DNA of 48,148 bases from a bacterium. Its GTDB lineage: Bacteria; UBP4; UBA4092; JAOAEQ01. Each line of letters opens with the position of its first letter. Within the stretch, counting starts at the first letter, position 1. The translations under genes were made by a program, and so were the position numbers. Location of the stretch: NCBI GenBank assembly GCA_026416715.1, contig JAOAEQ010000025.1, positions 1-48,148 of the forward strand, given 5' to 3'. Shown piece after piece: positions 18,407 to 28,434 of this stretch. The notes beneath the pieces were generated by a model. That model was given only the letters and a program-made list of their open reading frames with translations. It was not told where the DNA came from and ran no database searches.

Positions 18407-19708
18407 CTATTGAATCAATTCTTGTAACCGGATTTGGATACTTTTCGCATGCGCATCTAATCCTTCAATTTCAGCTAATTCGAGTGCATATTTCGCGCTA
18501 TTCCGGAGCGCTTCTTTCGAATATTTCATATAATTCGACCGTTTCAGGAATTCATCTACATTCAAACCGGACGAAAACCGCGCAGTTCCACCTGTTGGTA
18601 AAACATGGTTCGGTCCGGCGATATAATCCCCAATTGGTTCCGGAGTATATTTCCCTAGGAAAATCGCACCGGCATGTTTTATTTTCGCCAATAGTTTTTC
18701 TGGTTCTCGAGTCATAATCTCTAGATGTTCCGGTGCCATATAGTTGGCTAATTCAACCGCTTGTTCTAAATTCAATACCACCGCTATACCACTATAATAC
18801 TGTAACGAATGTAACGCATATTTCGACCGATTTAATTTTCGGACTGTCCGACGGAGTTGGACTTTAACTGATTCCGCTAGTTCTGCAGAATCAGTAACCA
18901 GAACGGCACGGGAATCAAACTGATGTTCCGCCTGCGAAAGCATGTCCGCAGCAATATATTTCGCATCAGCGGTTTCATCAGCGATAATCATAATTTCGCT
19001 CGGTCCTGCTAGAGAATCAATATCAACCGTACCGAACACCAGCTTTTTAGCGATGGTAACATATTTATTCCCAGGTCCAACAATTTTATCAACTGCGGGA
19101 ATTGTTTCTGTTCCATAAGCAAGGGCAGCTATAGCTTGCGCTCCGCCAACTTTATAAATTTCATCTAAACGAAGTAAATCCGCTGCTACTAACAGAAACG
19201 GATTAATATTCCCGAATTTATCCGGCGGGGTTGTCACCGCTATCCGGGAACAACCGGCTACCTGTGCTGGGATAACACACATGAGTAGACTCGAAACGAG
19301 CGGCGCGGTGCCGCCAGGAACATATACGCCGATATTTTCTATCGGCTGAAATATTTGACCGAGTTCTATACCAGGTTGCGGTTTGTACGACCACGTATGG
19401 CGAAGTTGTTTTTTATGGAACGCAGTGATATTTTTTATCGCAAACTCGGTTGCCCGAATAAATTGACCGGTAACATTTTCATAGCAAAGATTGAGCTCTT
19501 TGGTAGTAACCCGAAGTGTCCCTGGAGTTAATTGCGCACCATCGAACCGTTTGGTATATTTAATCAGCGCGATATCTTTCTCTCGCCGCACATCGTTAAT
19601 AATCCGCTGGACTGTCCGTATTGTGGTATCGTCAACCGAACGGCGTGGCCGTAACAATTGCAATAACCAGTTGCGCTCTTTAGTGACCGAATAATTTAAT
19701 ATCCGCAT
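18407..19708 (-). CDS. hisD: Histidinol dehydrogenase
   Basis: It oxidises L-histidinol to L-histidine in two NAD-dependent steps, the last reactions of histidine synthesis. The 433 residues match the family length. Visible signatures are [57 protein letters not shown] (carrying the catalytic Glu-His pair and zinc-ligand Gln/His), and [18 protein letters not shown] with further zinc and substrate ligands. Every catalytic position I can identify is present. It stands alone, with no other his gene in the window, and has its own downstream terminator. Start at ATG (minus strand, 19708) with no obvious strong ribosome-binding site. Confidence 0.97.
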   Translation of the reverse strand: MRILNYSVTKERNWLLQLLRPRRSVDDTTIRTVQRIINDVRREKDIALIKYTKRFDGAQLTPGTLRVTTKELNLCYENVTGQFIRATEFAIKNITAFHKKQLRHTWSYKPQPGIELGQIFQPIENIGVYVPGGTAPLVSSLLMCVIPAQVAGCSRIAVTTPPDKFGNINPFLLVAADLLRLDEIYKVGGAQAIAALAYGTETIPAVDKIVGPGNKYVTIAKKLVFGTVDIDSLAGPSEIMIIADETADAKYIAADMLSQAEHQFDSRAVLVTDSAELAESVKVQLRRTVRKLNRSKYALHSLQYYSGIAVVLNLEQAVELANYMAPEHLEIMTREPEKLLAKIKHAGAIFLGKYTPEPIGDYIAGPNHVLPTGGTARFSSGLNVDEFLKRSNYMKYSKEALRNSAKYALELAEIEGLDAHAKSIQIRLQELIQ

Positions 19709-20049
19709 CGTGTGAATATCCGAAACTCAGAATATCAAAATGTAAAACCGTCTGTTAAACAATAGTATCCGTTGACCAAAATCATTTCTTTTTAAGAAAT
19801 ATACTCTTTGAGTTTATGTATGCTTATTAGAATCTCAGCGCATTATCATTATATACTAAAATCGTCTCCTACGAGAATAGTCTATCAGCTAGTATAACGA
19901 CGATTATCCTATTTTATTTTTGTAATGGCTAGAAGCATCCTATCTCTTCCTACCGCTTGGTTATGGAACACTTATCTTTGCGATTAATAATGTGTTAAAA
20001 TAAAGGTATAGAATATACACCGGTGTTCAATAACTTATACACAGTCAAT

Positions 20050-20154
20050 GGCTTCAACCGAGCTTCAGCTCAAGGATTGTAGATTATGCTTTTGTGGGCA
20101 TAATCCATTACAATCGAGAAACCTCATTCACCAAATAAACCCTCGGCTAAAGCC
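20050..20154. repeat. Nested inverted repeat upstream of sppA
   Basis: Outer arms GGCTTCAACCGAG (20050-20062) and CTCGGCTAAAGCC (20142-20154) are complementary at 11 of 13 positions. The inner stem GATTGTAGATTATGC (20075-20089) pairs with GCATAATCCATTACAATC (20098-20115) with a small bulge. It also includes the palindrome GAGCTTCAGCTC. Confidence 0.7.
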
Positions 20155-20180
20155 AGATCGAAAGAATTATATCTTACACT

Positions 20181-20208
20181 TTGAATTTCATCGGACATAA
20201 GTGATAAT
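20181..20208 (+). promoter_or_regulatory. Possible sppA promoter
   Basis: TTGAAT (20181-20186), a 16-base spacer, then GATAAT (20203-20208), about 35 bases before the sppA ATG. Both boxes are one or two bases off consensus in AT-rich sequence, so this is only plausible. Confidence 0.4.
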
Positions 20209-20242
20209 ATATATAATATTTTGAGGTTAGGAGGGTACCTTT

Positions 20243-21208
20243 ATGAGAAAGAGATGGTGGTTAATTGGTGGATTCGGTTGTTTTATTTTATTTATCGCAG
20301 GAATTGTTGCGCTTGTTTTCCTGCTGATATTAATTAGTGGGGAACAACCGCTGGTTCTTTCAGGGAAAAAAGTTGTGGTCATTGAAGTTATGGGACCAAT
20401 ATATCAATCGCAACCGTATATAGACTTATTGCACCGCTACAAAGATAGCCCGAGGGTTCGTGCAGTTATTTTGCGTATCAATAGTCCAGGAGGAACAGTT
20501 GGTGCGGCACAAGAGATATATCAAGAAGTGAAAAAACTCAGGAAAGAGGGAAAAATCGTCGTAGCGTCTATGGCGGACTTAGGGGCATCCGGCGCATATT
20601 ATATTGCCTGTGCTGCGAATGAAATTATTGCGAATCCAGGAACGTTAACCGGTAGTATTGGTGTGGTGATGGAAATGTTCAATATAGAAGAACTAGGAAA
20701 TAAAATCGGGTTACAGTTTACCACGATTAAAAGCGGAAAATTTAAAGATTCCGGTTCGGTGTTTCGCAAAATGACGAAAGAAGAACAGGTATATTTACAG
20801 CAATTGATTGATAATGTTCAACAACAGTTTTATCAGGTTGTAGTTGATAATCGAAAAGAAGCGGTGCGTAAAGTTATGTTATCTCAGAAGAAAGAGCGGG
20901 TAGGAATATCGGACACTGAAAAGCTCCAAGTTTCAACCTCCGATATTGAAGAATATATAAAACAACTGGCTGATGGACGAATCTATACCGGCCAACAGGC
21001 GAAAGAAGCCGGATTAATTGACGGACTAGGCAATCTTGAAACCGCAATAGACCGAGCAGCAGAACTCGCTCATATTCCTGGGAAACCTGATGTGGTTACG
21101 GTTCGACCTCGTGAGAAAACGTTATTTGAGACGTTGTTCAGCGAGATGGCTACTATTTTAACCCCACTCAAACGGAACGGGATTTCGCTTCAATACATTC
21201 TAAAGTAA
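20243..21208 (+). CDS. sppA: Signal peptide peptidase SppA, short (36K) type
   Basis: A membrane-anchored serine protease that digests cleaved signal peptides. The 321 residues fit the short bacterial form, which has one protease domain. A single membrane helix (about residues 8-32) is followed by the ClpP/crotonase-like core: VILRINSPGGTVGAAQEIY, the serine in DLGASGAYYIA and the general-base lysine in TIKSGKFKDSG. The catalytic Ser/Lys dyad is therefore intact. GRIYTGQQAKEAGLIDGLG is the typical C-terminal family motif. AGGAGGGT precedes the ATG at good spacing. The next gene is grpE, 190 bases downstream, with a B-family repeat between them. Confidence 0.95.
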   Translation: MRKRWWLIGGFGCFILFIAGIVALVFLLILISGEQPLVLSGKKVVVIEVMGPIYQSQPYIDLLHRYKDSPRVRAVILRINSPGGTVGAAQEIYQEVKKLRKEGKIVVASMADLGASGAYYIACAANEIIANPGTLTGSIGVVMEMFNIEELGNKIGLQFTTIKSGKFKDSGSVFRKMTKEEQVYLQQLIDNVQQQFYQVVVDNRKEAVRKVMLSQKKERVGISDTEKLQVSTSDIEEYIKQLADGRIYTGQQAKEAGLIDGLGNLETAIDRAAELAHIPGKPDVVTVRPREKTLFETLFSEMATILTPLKRNGISLQYILK

Positions 21209-21209
21209 A

Positions 21210-21309
21210 CCGAAAAACGGAAGAATGAAAAACGGATAAACGAAAACATTTATTCCGTATGTTTTTACGGTTTTATGTTTTACATTCTTTCGTTCCTTAT
21301 TTCTTTCCT
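21210..21309. repeat. B-family inverted repeat between sppA and grpE
   Basis: The left arm carries CGAAAAACGGAAGAATGAAA and the right arm TTTTACATTCTTTCGTTCCT, imperfect complements. Same family as 8279-8362 and 46346-46428. Confidence 0.65.
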
Positions 21310-21398
21310 TAATAATTTCAGTAGTTTATGATAAAATATATTGTTTAGGAAAAATTGTGATCTCATCTAATTTTTAAAGGAGATTGAGAGCTAACCCT

Positions 21399-22094
21399 AT
21401 GGTAGACCCTGATAAAACCATATCAAGTTCAACTGTTCCGCAATCGGATACAGAAAAAAAACCTGAACCGGAAAAAGCGAATGCCGAAGTTATGCAAGAA
21501 CCGAAACATAAACCGAAACTTGACAAACGTGAACGTGAGAAGTTGGAAAAGAAAATTGCGGAACTTGAAGCAATCATCGCGGATAAAGATAAAGTAATTG
21601 AAGAATTGAAAGATAAATGGTTACGAACCACAGCAGACTTTGATAATTTCCGCAAACGAATCAATAAAGAAAAAGCGGAATGGCGCGAATTTGCGCATGA
21701 GGAGATTTTAGAAGAAATTCTGCCGGTATTAGATAATTTCGATCGTGCATTAGCTGCGATGTTAACTTCGATACCGAACGAGTATACCTCTTTCTCAGAA
21801 GGAATGCAATTGGTATATAAGCAGTTTATTGATATTCTTACGAAACATAACATAACGCAAATGGAATGCGTTGGAAAACCATTCAACCCGCAATTCCATG
21901 AAGCGGTCATGGTTGTCCCGACAGCAGAATTTCCGGAAGATACGGTTATTGAAGAAATTCGTAAAGGATATTTATGGAACGATAAAGTGATCCGTCCGGC
22001 AATGGTGAAAGTATCTAAAATGCCGGTTCCTGGAAGTGTTGAACCTAGCAAAAAGCCGATTGATATTGCGCAAAATGAGGTAGAAATAGATTGA
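21399..22094 (+). CDS. grpE: Nucleotide exchange factor GrpE
   Basis: GrpE releases ADP from DnaK. 231 residues. The first ~45 are charged and disordered; a long coiled coil follows (about 48-105, rich in E/K/L heptads), ending at RTTADFDNFRKRINKEK, a typical GrpE signature. The C-terminal beta domain contains LPVLDNFDRAL, FNPQFHEAVMVVPT and GYLWNDKVIRPAMVKVSK, all diagnostic. The ATG at 21399 is preferred over a TTG at 21384 because that TTG directly abuts the AAAGGAGA sequence. Genes follow in the order grpE-dnaK-dnaJ, but hrcA, often upstream, is replaced by sppA. I see no CIRCE operator. Confidence 0.96.
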   Translation: MVDPDKTISSSTVPQSDTEKKPEPEKANAEVMQEPKHKPKLDKREREKLEKKIAELEAIIADKDKVIEELKDKWLRTTADFDNFRKRINKEKAEWREFAHEEILEEILPVLDNFDRALAAMLTSIPNEYTSFSEGMQLVYKQFIDILTKHNITQMECVGKPFNPQFHEAVMVVPTAEFPEDTVIEEIRKGYLWNDKVIRPAMVKVSKMPVPGSVEPSKKPIDIAQNEVEID

Positions 22095-22130
22095 GGGAGA
22101 ACTAGATTAGGAGCAAGGAAATCTATGTAA

Positions 22131-22203
22131 CTTCCGGCGGAAGATTATTCGCCTTTTAAGGCTAACAGCTCAATACCCCTGCGGTCTAGCGTAAAGCGGG
22201 GGT
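22131..22203 (+). other. Structured dnaK leader with three hairpins
   Basis: Three consecutive stems lie between grpE and dnaK: CTTCC-GGC-GGAAG (22131-22143), GCCTT-TT-AAGGC (22151-22162), and ACCCCTGC pairing with GCGGGGGT (22175-22182 and 22196-22203). None is followed by a T-tract. They could be an mRNA processing or stability region; that role is inference. Confidence 0.6.
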
Positions 22204-22236
22204 CAGATGTATAGAAGTTTAGGAGGAATATTTTTT

Positions 22237-24177
22237 ATGGCAGTTCAGAGTAATAAAGTTATCGGAATAGATTTAGGTACGACAAACTCTTGCGTAGCCG
22301 TTATGGAAGGTAACGAAGTGAAAGTTATTCCGAATGCTGAAGGACAACGGACTACACCGTCGGTAGTAGCGTTTACGAAAACTGGTGAACGGCTTGTCGG
22401 TCAGCTCGCAAAACGTCAAGCGATAACAAATCCGGAGAATACGATCTACTCGATCAAACGGTTTATGGGCAGACGATTTGATGAAGTTGCTCGTGAAATT
22501 GCTATGGTTCCCTATAAAATCGTTCGCGGTCCAAACGGTGATGTTCGCGTTGAAGTTGCGGGTCAGCAATATTCACCACCGGAAATTTCCGCTCGAATTC
22601 TGCAAAAAATGAAGCAAACTGCAGAAGATTTTCTCGGAACTGAAGTGACGAAAGCTGTGATAACGGTTCCTGCATATTTCAATGACAGTCAGCGGCAAGC
22701 AACGAAAGATGCTGGTCGAATTGCCGGATTGGAAGTGCTTCGTATCATCAATGAACCGACGGCATCCGCTCTCGCCTATGGATTAGATAAAAAGAAGAAT
22801 GAGAAAGTAGCCGTATATGATTTTGGCGGTGGCACGTTTGATATTTCAATACTCGAAATTGGAGAGGAAGGAGTATTTGAAGTGAAATCTACGAACGGAG
22901 ATACGCATCTAGGCGGAGATGATTTTGACCAGCGGATTATCGATTGGTTAGCTGATGAGTTTCAAAAACAGGAAGGAATAGATTTACGGAAAGATAAAAT
23001 GGCACTGCAACGATTGAAAGAAGCTGCTGAAAAAGCAAAATGTGAACTTTCTTCCACGATGCAGACTGATATCAACTTACCGTTTATCACCGCTGACGCT
23101 ACTGGTCCGAAACATTTAAATATCACGTTAACCCGTGCGAAATTAGAACAGCTTATTGGCGATTTAGTTGAAAAATCAGTTCAACCGTGTTTACAGGCAC
23201 TAGAAGATGCGAAACTTACCCCGGCGGATATTGACGAGGTTATTCTCGTCGGCGGGTCAACCCGAATTCCGTTAGTCCAAGAGACGGTTAAACGGATTTT
23301 TGGAAAAGAACCGCATAAAGGAGTTAATCCGGATGAAGTTGTCGCTATCGGTGCAGCGATTCAAGGTGCCGTACTTACGGGAGAGGTAAAAGATGTACTA
23401 TTACTCGATGTTACTCCGCTATCTCTCGGAATAGAAACGCTGGGGGGTGTATTTACGAAATTAATTGAACGGAATACGACAATCCCGACTCGAAAAAGTC
23501 AGATTTTCTCTACGGCTACTGACAATCAGCCAGCGGTAAGTATCCATGTTCTGCAAGGCGAACGACCGATGGCTGCAGATAACCGCACGCTAGGTCGATT
23601 TGATTTAGTCGGGATTCCGCCAGCGCCGCGTGGTGTCCCGCAGATCGAGGTGACGTTTGATATTGACGCTAACGGAATCGTTCATGTTTCCGCAAAAGAT
23701 TTAGCAACCGGGAAAGAACAAAGTATTCGAATTGAAGCGTCTAGTGGTTTAAAAGAAGAAGAAATTAAGAGAATGATTAAAGAAGCGGAAGAACATGCAG
23801 CTGAAGACCAAAAACGGAAGGAAGCGATTGAAATTAAGAACCATGCGGATACGCTTGTTTATACCACAGAAAAAACCCTTAAGGAATATGGTGATAAAGT
23901 TTCTGCGGAAGAGAAAGCAAATGTCCAGCAAGCAGTTGATGCCTTAAAAAAAGCTATCGAAAGTAATGATATAGAAAAAATCAAACTGGAGTCTGATAAT
24001 TTAATTAAAGCATCGCATAAACTTGCGGAACTCATGTATGCTGAAGCGGCAAAAAAACAACCACAGACTCAACCGACATCGGAAGAACCGTCATCCGGTG
24101 CACCGTCGGCAGAAGATAAAAAACAAAAAGAAGATATTGTAGATGCGGAATATAACGTAGAAAATGATAAGAAATAA
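22237..24177 (+). CDS. dnaK: Molecular chaperone DnaK (Hsp70)
   Basis: An ATP-driven cytoplasmic chaperone working with DnaJ and GrpE. 646 residues. The nucleotide-binding domain starts with [16 protein letters not shown] and includes [30 protein letters not shown] and [14 protein letters not shown]. The conserved linker [15 protein letters not shown] leads to the substrate-binding domain and helical lid, and the tail ends in [14 protein letters not shown], close to the usual EEVD-like acidic end. A longer frame starts at 22207, but AGGAGG at about 22219 places the start at the ATG at 22237. An inverted repeat separates it from dnaJ. Confidence 0.98.
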   Translation: MAVQSNKVIGIDLGTTNSCVAVMEGNEVKVIPNAEGQRTTPSVVAFTKTGERLVGQLAKRQAITNPENTIYSIKRFMGRRFDEVAREIAMVPYKIVRGPNGDVRVEVAGQQYSPPEISARILQKMKQTAEDFLGTEVTKAVITVPAYFNDSQRQATKDAGRIAGLEVLRIINEPTASALAYGLDKKKNEKVAVYDFGGGTFDISILEIGEEGVFEVKSTNGDTHLGGDDFDQRIIDWLADEFQKQEGIDLRKDKMALQRLKEAAEKAKCELSSTMQTDINLPFITADATGPKHLNITLTRAKLEQLIGDLVEKSVQPCLQALEDAKLTPADIDEVILVGGSTRIPLVQETVKRIFGKEPHKGVNPDEVVAIGAAIQGAVLTGEVKDVLLLDVTPLSLGIETLGGVFTKLIERNTTIPTRKSQIFSTATDNQPAVSIHVLQGERPMAADNRTLGRFDLVGIPPAPRGVPQIEVTFDIDANGIVHVSAKDLATGKEQSIRIEASSGLKEEEIKRMIKEAEEHAAEDQKRKEAIEIKNHADTLVYTTEKTLKEYGDKVSAEEKANVQQAVDALKKAIESNDIEKIKLESDNLIKASHKLAELMYAEAAKKQPQTQPTSEEPSSGAPSAEDKKQKEDIVDAEYNVENDKK

Positions 24178-24180
24178 CCT

Positions 24181-24247
24181 ACACAGATTGTATGATAGAT
24201 TACCTCGACTTTAATAATCTATGTAATCTATCTTATATAATCTGTGT
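24181..24247. repeat. C-family inverted repeat between dnaK and dnaJ
   Basis: ACACAGATTGTATGATAGAT (from 24181) is mirrored by ATCTATCTTATATAATCTGT (ending about 24245). The arms are about 23-25 bases with few mismatches and a ~20-base loop. It fills almost the whole 84-base spacer, so it is transcribed as a stem-loop if dnaK and dnaJ share a message. Confidence 0.75.
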
Positions 24248-24261
24248 AACAATACGCTAAC

Positions 24262-25413
24262 ATGGTAGCGACGACAAAACGAGATTATTATGAAATTCTA
24301 GGAGTTTCTCGAGACGCTTCACTTGATGAAATTAAAAAGGCGTACCGAAAACTAGCTATGCAATTTCATCCGGATCGCAATCCGAATAATAAAGAAGCGG
24401 AAGAAAAGTTTAAAGAAGCTAGTGAAGCGTATGAAGTCCTTTCCGACCCGGAAAAAAGACAGCGATACGATGCTTACGGTCACGAAGGAGTGCGCAGTAC
24501 ATTCAGTCCTGGTGGTTTCACTTGGCAGGATTTCCATCATTTCAGTGATATTTCGGATATTTTCGGCGATTTAGAAGATTTCTTCGGATTAGGCAACATT
24601 TTCGGTGGACGTAGCCGTCGAACCCGGCGGACGATCCGACGTGGTGCCGATATACAATACGAACTAGAAATAACCCTTGAAGAAGCAGCGACTGGCGTGG
24701 AAAAGAAAATTGATGTTCCGCGACATGAAACCTGTCTTGACTGTCGCGGAACCGGGGCGAAACAAGGAACAAGCCCGCAATCCTGTCCAAGCTGTCATGG
24801 TTCAGGGCAGCAGCGATATACGCAAGGGTTTTTCACATTCGCACAAACCTGCACCCGATGTCGTGGCCATGGAACAGTTATAACCGACCCCTGTCCGCAA
24901 TGTCGAGGAACGGGATTGGTCGAACATATCCGGTCATTATCGGTTAAAGTCCATCCCGGAGTAGATACTGGCGTTCGGCTCCGCATTCGTGGCGAAGGAG
25001 AATCCGCTCCCGGCGGAGGGCAACCGGGTGATTTGTATGTATTAATCAATGTAAAACCGCATCCGATATTCGAACGACATGAAAATGATTTAGTCTGTGA
25101 AGTGCCAATAACTTTTACGCAAGCAGTTCTCGGAGCCGAAATTGAGGTTCCGACACTTGATGGCAAAGTTAAAATGAAAATTCCAGCGGGAACTCCGAGT
25201 CATAAACTGTTTCGCCTGAAAGGTAAAGGTATTCCAGACCTCCATGGACAGGGTATGGGAGATTTACATGTTCGAGTCGTTGTAGAAATTCCTACGAAAT
25301 TAACCGCAAAACAGAAAGAGCTACTATTAGAATTTGCGAAATCGCGCGGTGAAAATCTCGATTCGATTAGTAAAGGGTTTTTTGATAGAGTAAAAAGTTC
25401 GTTCGCTAACTAA
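24262..25413 (+). CDS. dnaJ: Chaperone DnaJ (type I Hsp40)
   Basis: 383 residues with all type I parts. The J domain (about 5-70) has HPD in [11 protein letters not shown], which stimulates DnaK ATPase. A G/F-rich stretch follows (about 75-115). The zinc region has four CxxCxGxG repeats: [24 protein letters not shown] and CPQCRGTG. Two C-terminal substrate-binding beta domains carry [17 protein letters not shown] and [20 protein letters not shown]. All zinc-binding cysteines are present. It follows dnaK by 84 bases on the same strand. No ribosome-binding site is obvious, because the upstream bases belong to the inverted repeat. Confidence 0.97.
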   Translation: MVATTKRDYYEILGVSRDASLDEIKKAYRKLAMQFHPDRNPNNKEAEEKFKEASEAYEVLSDPEKRQRYDAYGHEGVRSTFSPGGFTWQDFHHFSDISDIFGDLEDFFGLGNIFGGRSRRTRRTIRRGADIQYELEITLEEAATGVEKKIDVPRHETCLDCRGTGAKQGTSPQSCPSCHGSGQQRYTQGFFTFAQTCTRCRGHGTVITDPCPQCRGTGLVEHIRSLSVKVHPGVDTGVRLRIRGEGESAPGGGQPGDLYVLINVKPHPIFERHENDLVCEVPITFTQAVLGAEIEVPTLDGKVKMKIPAGTPSHKLFRLKGKGIPDLHGQGMGDLHVRVVVEIPTKLTAKQKELLLEFAKSRGENLDSISKGFFDRVKSSFAN

Positions 25414-25531
25414 ATGCAAATGCCCGAAGCTAAATGTCACATGAATGGCAAATGACTTAACCTTGTAAATTAAATATTTAAAATGTGATATTTGACATTG
25501 ATTCGACATTTGCATTGGACATCTAACATTA
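25413..25531. repeat. A-family inverted repeat downstream of dnaJ
   Basis: The left arm carries AATGCAAATGCCC and AAATGTCACATGAATGGCAA; the right arm carries ATGTGATATTTGACATTG and CGACATTTGCATTGG, imperfect complements. It fills the spacer before the MFS-HEAT gene. Confidence 0.65.
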
Positions 25532-25543
25532 CTGTAATTGCTC

Positions 25544-27862
25544 ATGTCATCGGATTCAGCGATAGCAGAACCATCCATACCAGCTGCACCATCGACCCGA
25601 CTTCAATATTTACGAGGAATGCGAGCGTCCACAGTTGAAGGAACGCTAGCAACAATTTTCGGTAATCTAACGAGTGGCGCGATTTTAACCGGATTAGCCT
25701 TACATGTTGGCGCAACGAAACCGCAAATCGGAATCCTATTTTCCATCCCGGCATTAGCGAATTTGTTTCAACCGATAGCTTCACTTTGGGTAGAACGATT
25801 ACAGAGTCGAAAAATATACGTTGCCATTCTCGCTGGAATCGCTCGGGTTGTATTAAGTCTCTCGGTATTAACACTATTTCTGCCGAAACAATTCCAGGTT
25901 CCCTATTTATTTTTCATCATGCTAGTTTCGAGTATTTCCTCTGCCTGCGCCGGGCCAGCGTGGAACTCCTGGATGTCAGAAATGGTACCGGAAGATATCC
26001 GTGGTAAATATTTTGCAAATCGGAATGTGATTATGAATATGGTGGGAATGGTTATCGGACTCATCGCCGGAAAAACGCTCGATATCCTACAGGGGAATAC
26101 CGGATTTTTGATTTTATACGGAACAGGTTTGGTTGTTGCAATATTTAACGCTATCAGTTTCATCTGGCAATATGAACCACCACATCGTATTGATACCTCG
26201 CATCGACTCAATCTGCGTATATTTTATTTACTACCATTGCGGAACATTCAGTTTATGCGATTAATTCTATTCTATGCTTGCTGGACATTTGCTACCGGAA
26301 TCGCAGGACCGTTCTATGCCGTATTTATGATCGATGAACTTAAAATCCCTTATTTCCAAATTTATATTTTTGTTGCGATTAATACGATCATGCTGGTTCT
26401 TGCTTCGCCGGTCTGGGGTTATCTAGCAGATAAATTCGGAAACAAATTTATTGTTAAACTTGCAACGATTGTAATAACCTTTTTCCCGATATTTTGGGTA
26501 TTTAATACACCGCAAAATTATTTTCTTATTCCGCTCCTGCATTTTTTCGGCGGTATTATCTCTGCAGGGATGAATCTCGCTTCATTCAATTTATTTCTCG
26601 GTGCCGCGCCACGCAAAAATAAAGCAGTATATATGTCACTCTGGGCAGCGATTACCGGCGCAGTCGGATTCATCGCCCCAATTATCGGTGGGTATCTCAC
26701 TAAATTGTTAGCTCATTATGAATTAGTTATCGGTACGTTTGTTCTCGGTGATTTGCAAATGTTATTTCTCATTTCAGCCGGATTGATTTTTATCACCTCA
26801 TATCTATTACCGGAAGTTAGAGAAACGAAAACTGCTAGTGTCGGAACGGTACTTCGTCAAGTAGGAACACTAAATCCATTAGATTGGTTCGGTTTGTTTT
26901 ATCATCTCATATTATTTTCGCGGAGTAAAGAAGAGAAAACACGGTTGAAAGCAAGTAAAGCGTTGGGGAAAGTCGGGAGTCCATTAGCGGTTGATGAACT
27001 GCTCGATGCACTTGAAGATAGCAGTCCCGAAGTACGTGAATCTGCCGTATTAGCGTTAGGTGAAATCGGAGATGAACGTGCTGTAGATATTCTCATTTCG
27101 AAACTTTATTCGCCGGAAGAGAATATTCAAGCTGAAGCGGCGGAAGCGCTCGGTCGTTCGCAACATCCGAAAAGTGTAGAACCATTATTACAAAAATTAC
27201 CTGAAAGTGACCTCTATCTGAAAATTGAAATCATAAAAGCTTTAGGGAAAATTGGTGACCCGCGAGCGATTGATACCCTATATACTATGGTAACTGGCGA
27301 ACGTGATCCGAAAGTGTTCCCAACCTTGGTAGATGCGTTAGTTAAACTTCACGATACCCGAGTAATTCCTATCGCACTTGAACGATTGGATTTATTTTCT
27401 TCACGGGTAGTTCGTCGGCAGATACTCGATTCACTGGCAGAACTGCTCGGTGATGAAGATGATTTCTATGAAGTTTCTGCACTTGATCCCTATGGTCAAG
27501 ACGCTTGGGTCGCTAAACAACTTCGATGGATGCAACGCCGATTAACCAGTCGGAAAAGTCCGATCCCGGTATCGCAGTTCGAGTTGATTACCCAATCGTT
27601 TCGACAAGCGATCGACCAATTCGGTCAAGAAAAATATGATAATACCGTGGTTGCGTTAAGTAAAGTAACCCAGATTATTTCTGATTACGTTTCGAACCAA
27701 GCGCGTCAAACCGTAAATGCCGATCCATTTCACAATATCAAACTCAATCTTCAAGCGATTGAGCAACTGATTCAAATCAATCATTCGGTTAACCTCGACC
27801 GCGATGAAACCATTTTTATTATCGTCGCTCTTCTCCATGTCGTTGACACAATCACCGATTAA
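25544..27862 (+). CDS. MFS transporter fused to HEAT repeats and a helical C-terminal domain
   Basis: 772 residues. Residues 1 to about 430 are a major facilitator superfamily carrier with about 12 hydrophobic segments and the loop PAWNSWMSEMVPEDIRGKYFA, close to predicted permeases of unknown substrate. From about 440 the protein becomes soluble with about five HEAT (PBS-lyase-type) repeats, such as KASKALGKVGSPLAVDELLDAL and RESAVLALGEIGDERAVDIL. A helical ~140-residue tail from about 630 resembles nothing I know. HEAT repeats normally bind proteins, so the carrier may be scaffolded or regulated on the cytoplasmic side. The ATG at 25544 is used; the TTG at 25538 is an alternative. No frameshift at the junction: it is one continuous frame. 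Follows dnaJ on the same strand with no obvious functional tie. Confidence 0.85.
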   Translation: MSSDSAIAEPSIPAAPSTRLQYLRGMRASTVEGTLATIFGNLTSGAILTGLALHVGATKPQIGILFSIPALANLFQPIASLWVERLQSRKIYVAILAGIARVVLSLSVLTLFLPKQFQVPYLFFIMLVSSISSACAGPAWNSWMSEMVPEDIRGKYFANRNVIMNMVGMVIGLIAGKTLDILQGNTGFLILYGTGLVVAIFNAISFIWQYEPPHRIDTSHRLNLRIFYLLPLRNIQFMRLILFYACWTFATGIAGPFYAVFMIDELKIPYFQIYIFVAINTIMLVLASPVWGYLADKFGNKFIVKLATIVITFFPIFWVFNTPQNYFLIPLLHFFGGIISAGMNLASFNLFLGAAPRKNKAVYMSLWAAITGAVGFIAPIIGGYLTKLLAHYELVIGTFVLGDLQMLFLISAGLIFITSYLLPEVRETKTASVGTVLRQVGTLNPLDWFGLFYHLILFSRSKEEKTRLKASKALGKVGSPLAVDELLDALEDSSPEVRESAVLALGEIGDERAVDILISKLYSPEENIQAEAAEALGRSQHPKSVEPLLQKLPESDLYLKIEIIKALGKIGDPRAIDTLYTMVTGERDPKVFPTLVDALVKLHDTRVIPIALERLDLFSSRVVRRQILDSLAELLGDEDDFYEVSALDPYGQDAWVAKQLRWMQRRLTSRKSPIPVSQFELITQSFRQAIDQFGQEKYDNTVVALSKVTQIISDYVSNQARQTVNADPFHNIKLNLQAIEQLIQINHSVNLDRDETIFIIVALLHVVDTITD

Positions 27863-28047
27863 ATTCATTTCCCTTCTTATTGCAATCTGCTCTCTGTGAA
27901 CCCAACTTGCATATAGTCTAAACTGGACTCAATTCAAACTCTCAGCGGTACTAGTGATTTTGTAAGTTATCGTGTTTTTTACCATAAATTCTGTAAAAAC
28001 ATTAATGTTGATAACTATCACAGGGTGTAAAATTAAATGCATTTATT

Positions 28048-28338
28048 TTGGGACAACCTGGTTCCGCTAATTTTCCAGTTACTCCCGGAGCGTTCAACAC
28101 AACTCATAATTCACTTTTCATCTCAACATTAATTGCGAATGGTTCAAGTTTGATATATTCAACTTTTTCGGTGCTAGTAGAAGCGTGTATGGAGAAATAT
28201 CGCATCGATCTATTTGGAAATGTTTATATAACGGGGAATACCTATTCGAACGATTTCCCGAAAACGGCAAATGGATTCGATACCACTTATAACGAACGAA
28301 CTATCAAACAATACAAACAATACAGTTTTATTATGTAA
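28048..28338 (+). pseudogene. Remnant of an SBBP beta-propeller repeat protein
   Basis: The translated fragment has two recognisable SBBP-type repeat pieces: GSANFPVTPGAFNTTHN followed by a degraded ASGSALVYSTYLG-like stretch, then GNVYITGNTYSNDFPKTANG. Intact proteins of this family carry many such repeats and are hundreds of residues long with a signal peptide. Here only ~96 residues remain, with no signal and no continuation in any frame, so this looks like a gene relic. The spacer around it (27863-28434) shows nothing else I can name. Confidence 0.6.
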
Positions 28339-28434
28339 AATGGATTTATGCCGATTGTCAAGAGTAGAAAACTCGCGGTAGGTAAACTATGACACAAATA
28401 TACTAGAACCGATAATTTTCCATTGCAATGTAGT

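Larger units (their letters stand above)
19709..20242. other. Divergent 534-base spacer between hisD and sppA
   Basis: No gene is apparent. It contains a perfect small hairpin ATTTCTT-TTT-AAGAAAT (19784-19800), a nested inverted repeat (20050-20154), a plausible sppA promoter (20181-20208) and the sppA ribosome-binding site AGGAGGGT just before 20243. The hisD promoter should also be here, but I cannot pick one out convincingly. Confidence 0.6.

Noticed and set aside
21320-21400. CIRCE operator upstream of grpE
   Set aside because: Only fragments such as GAGAGCTAA are present; no TTAGCACTC arm at nine-base spacing.
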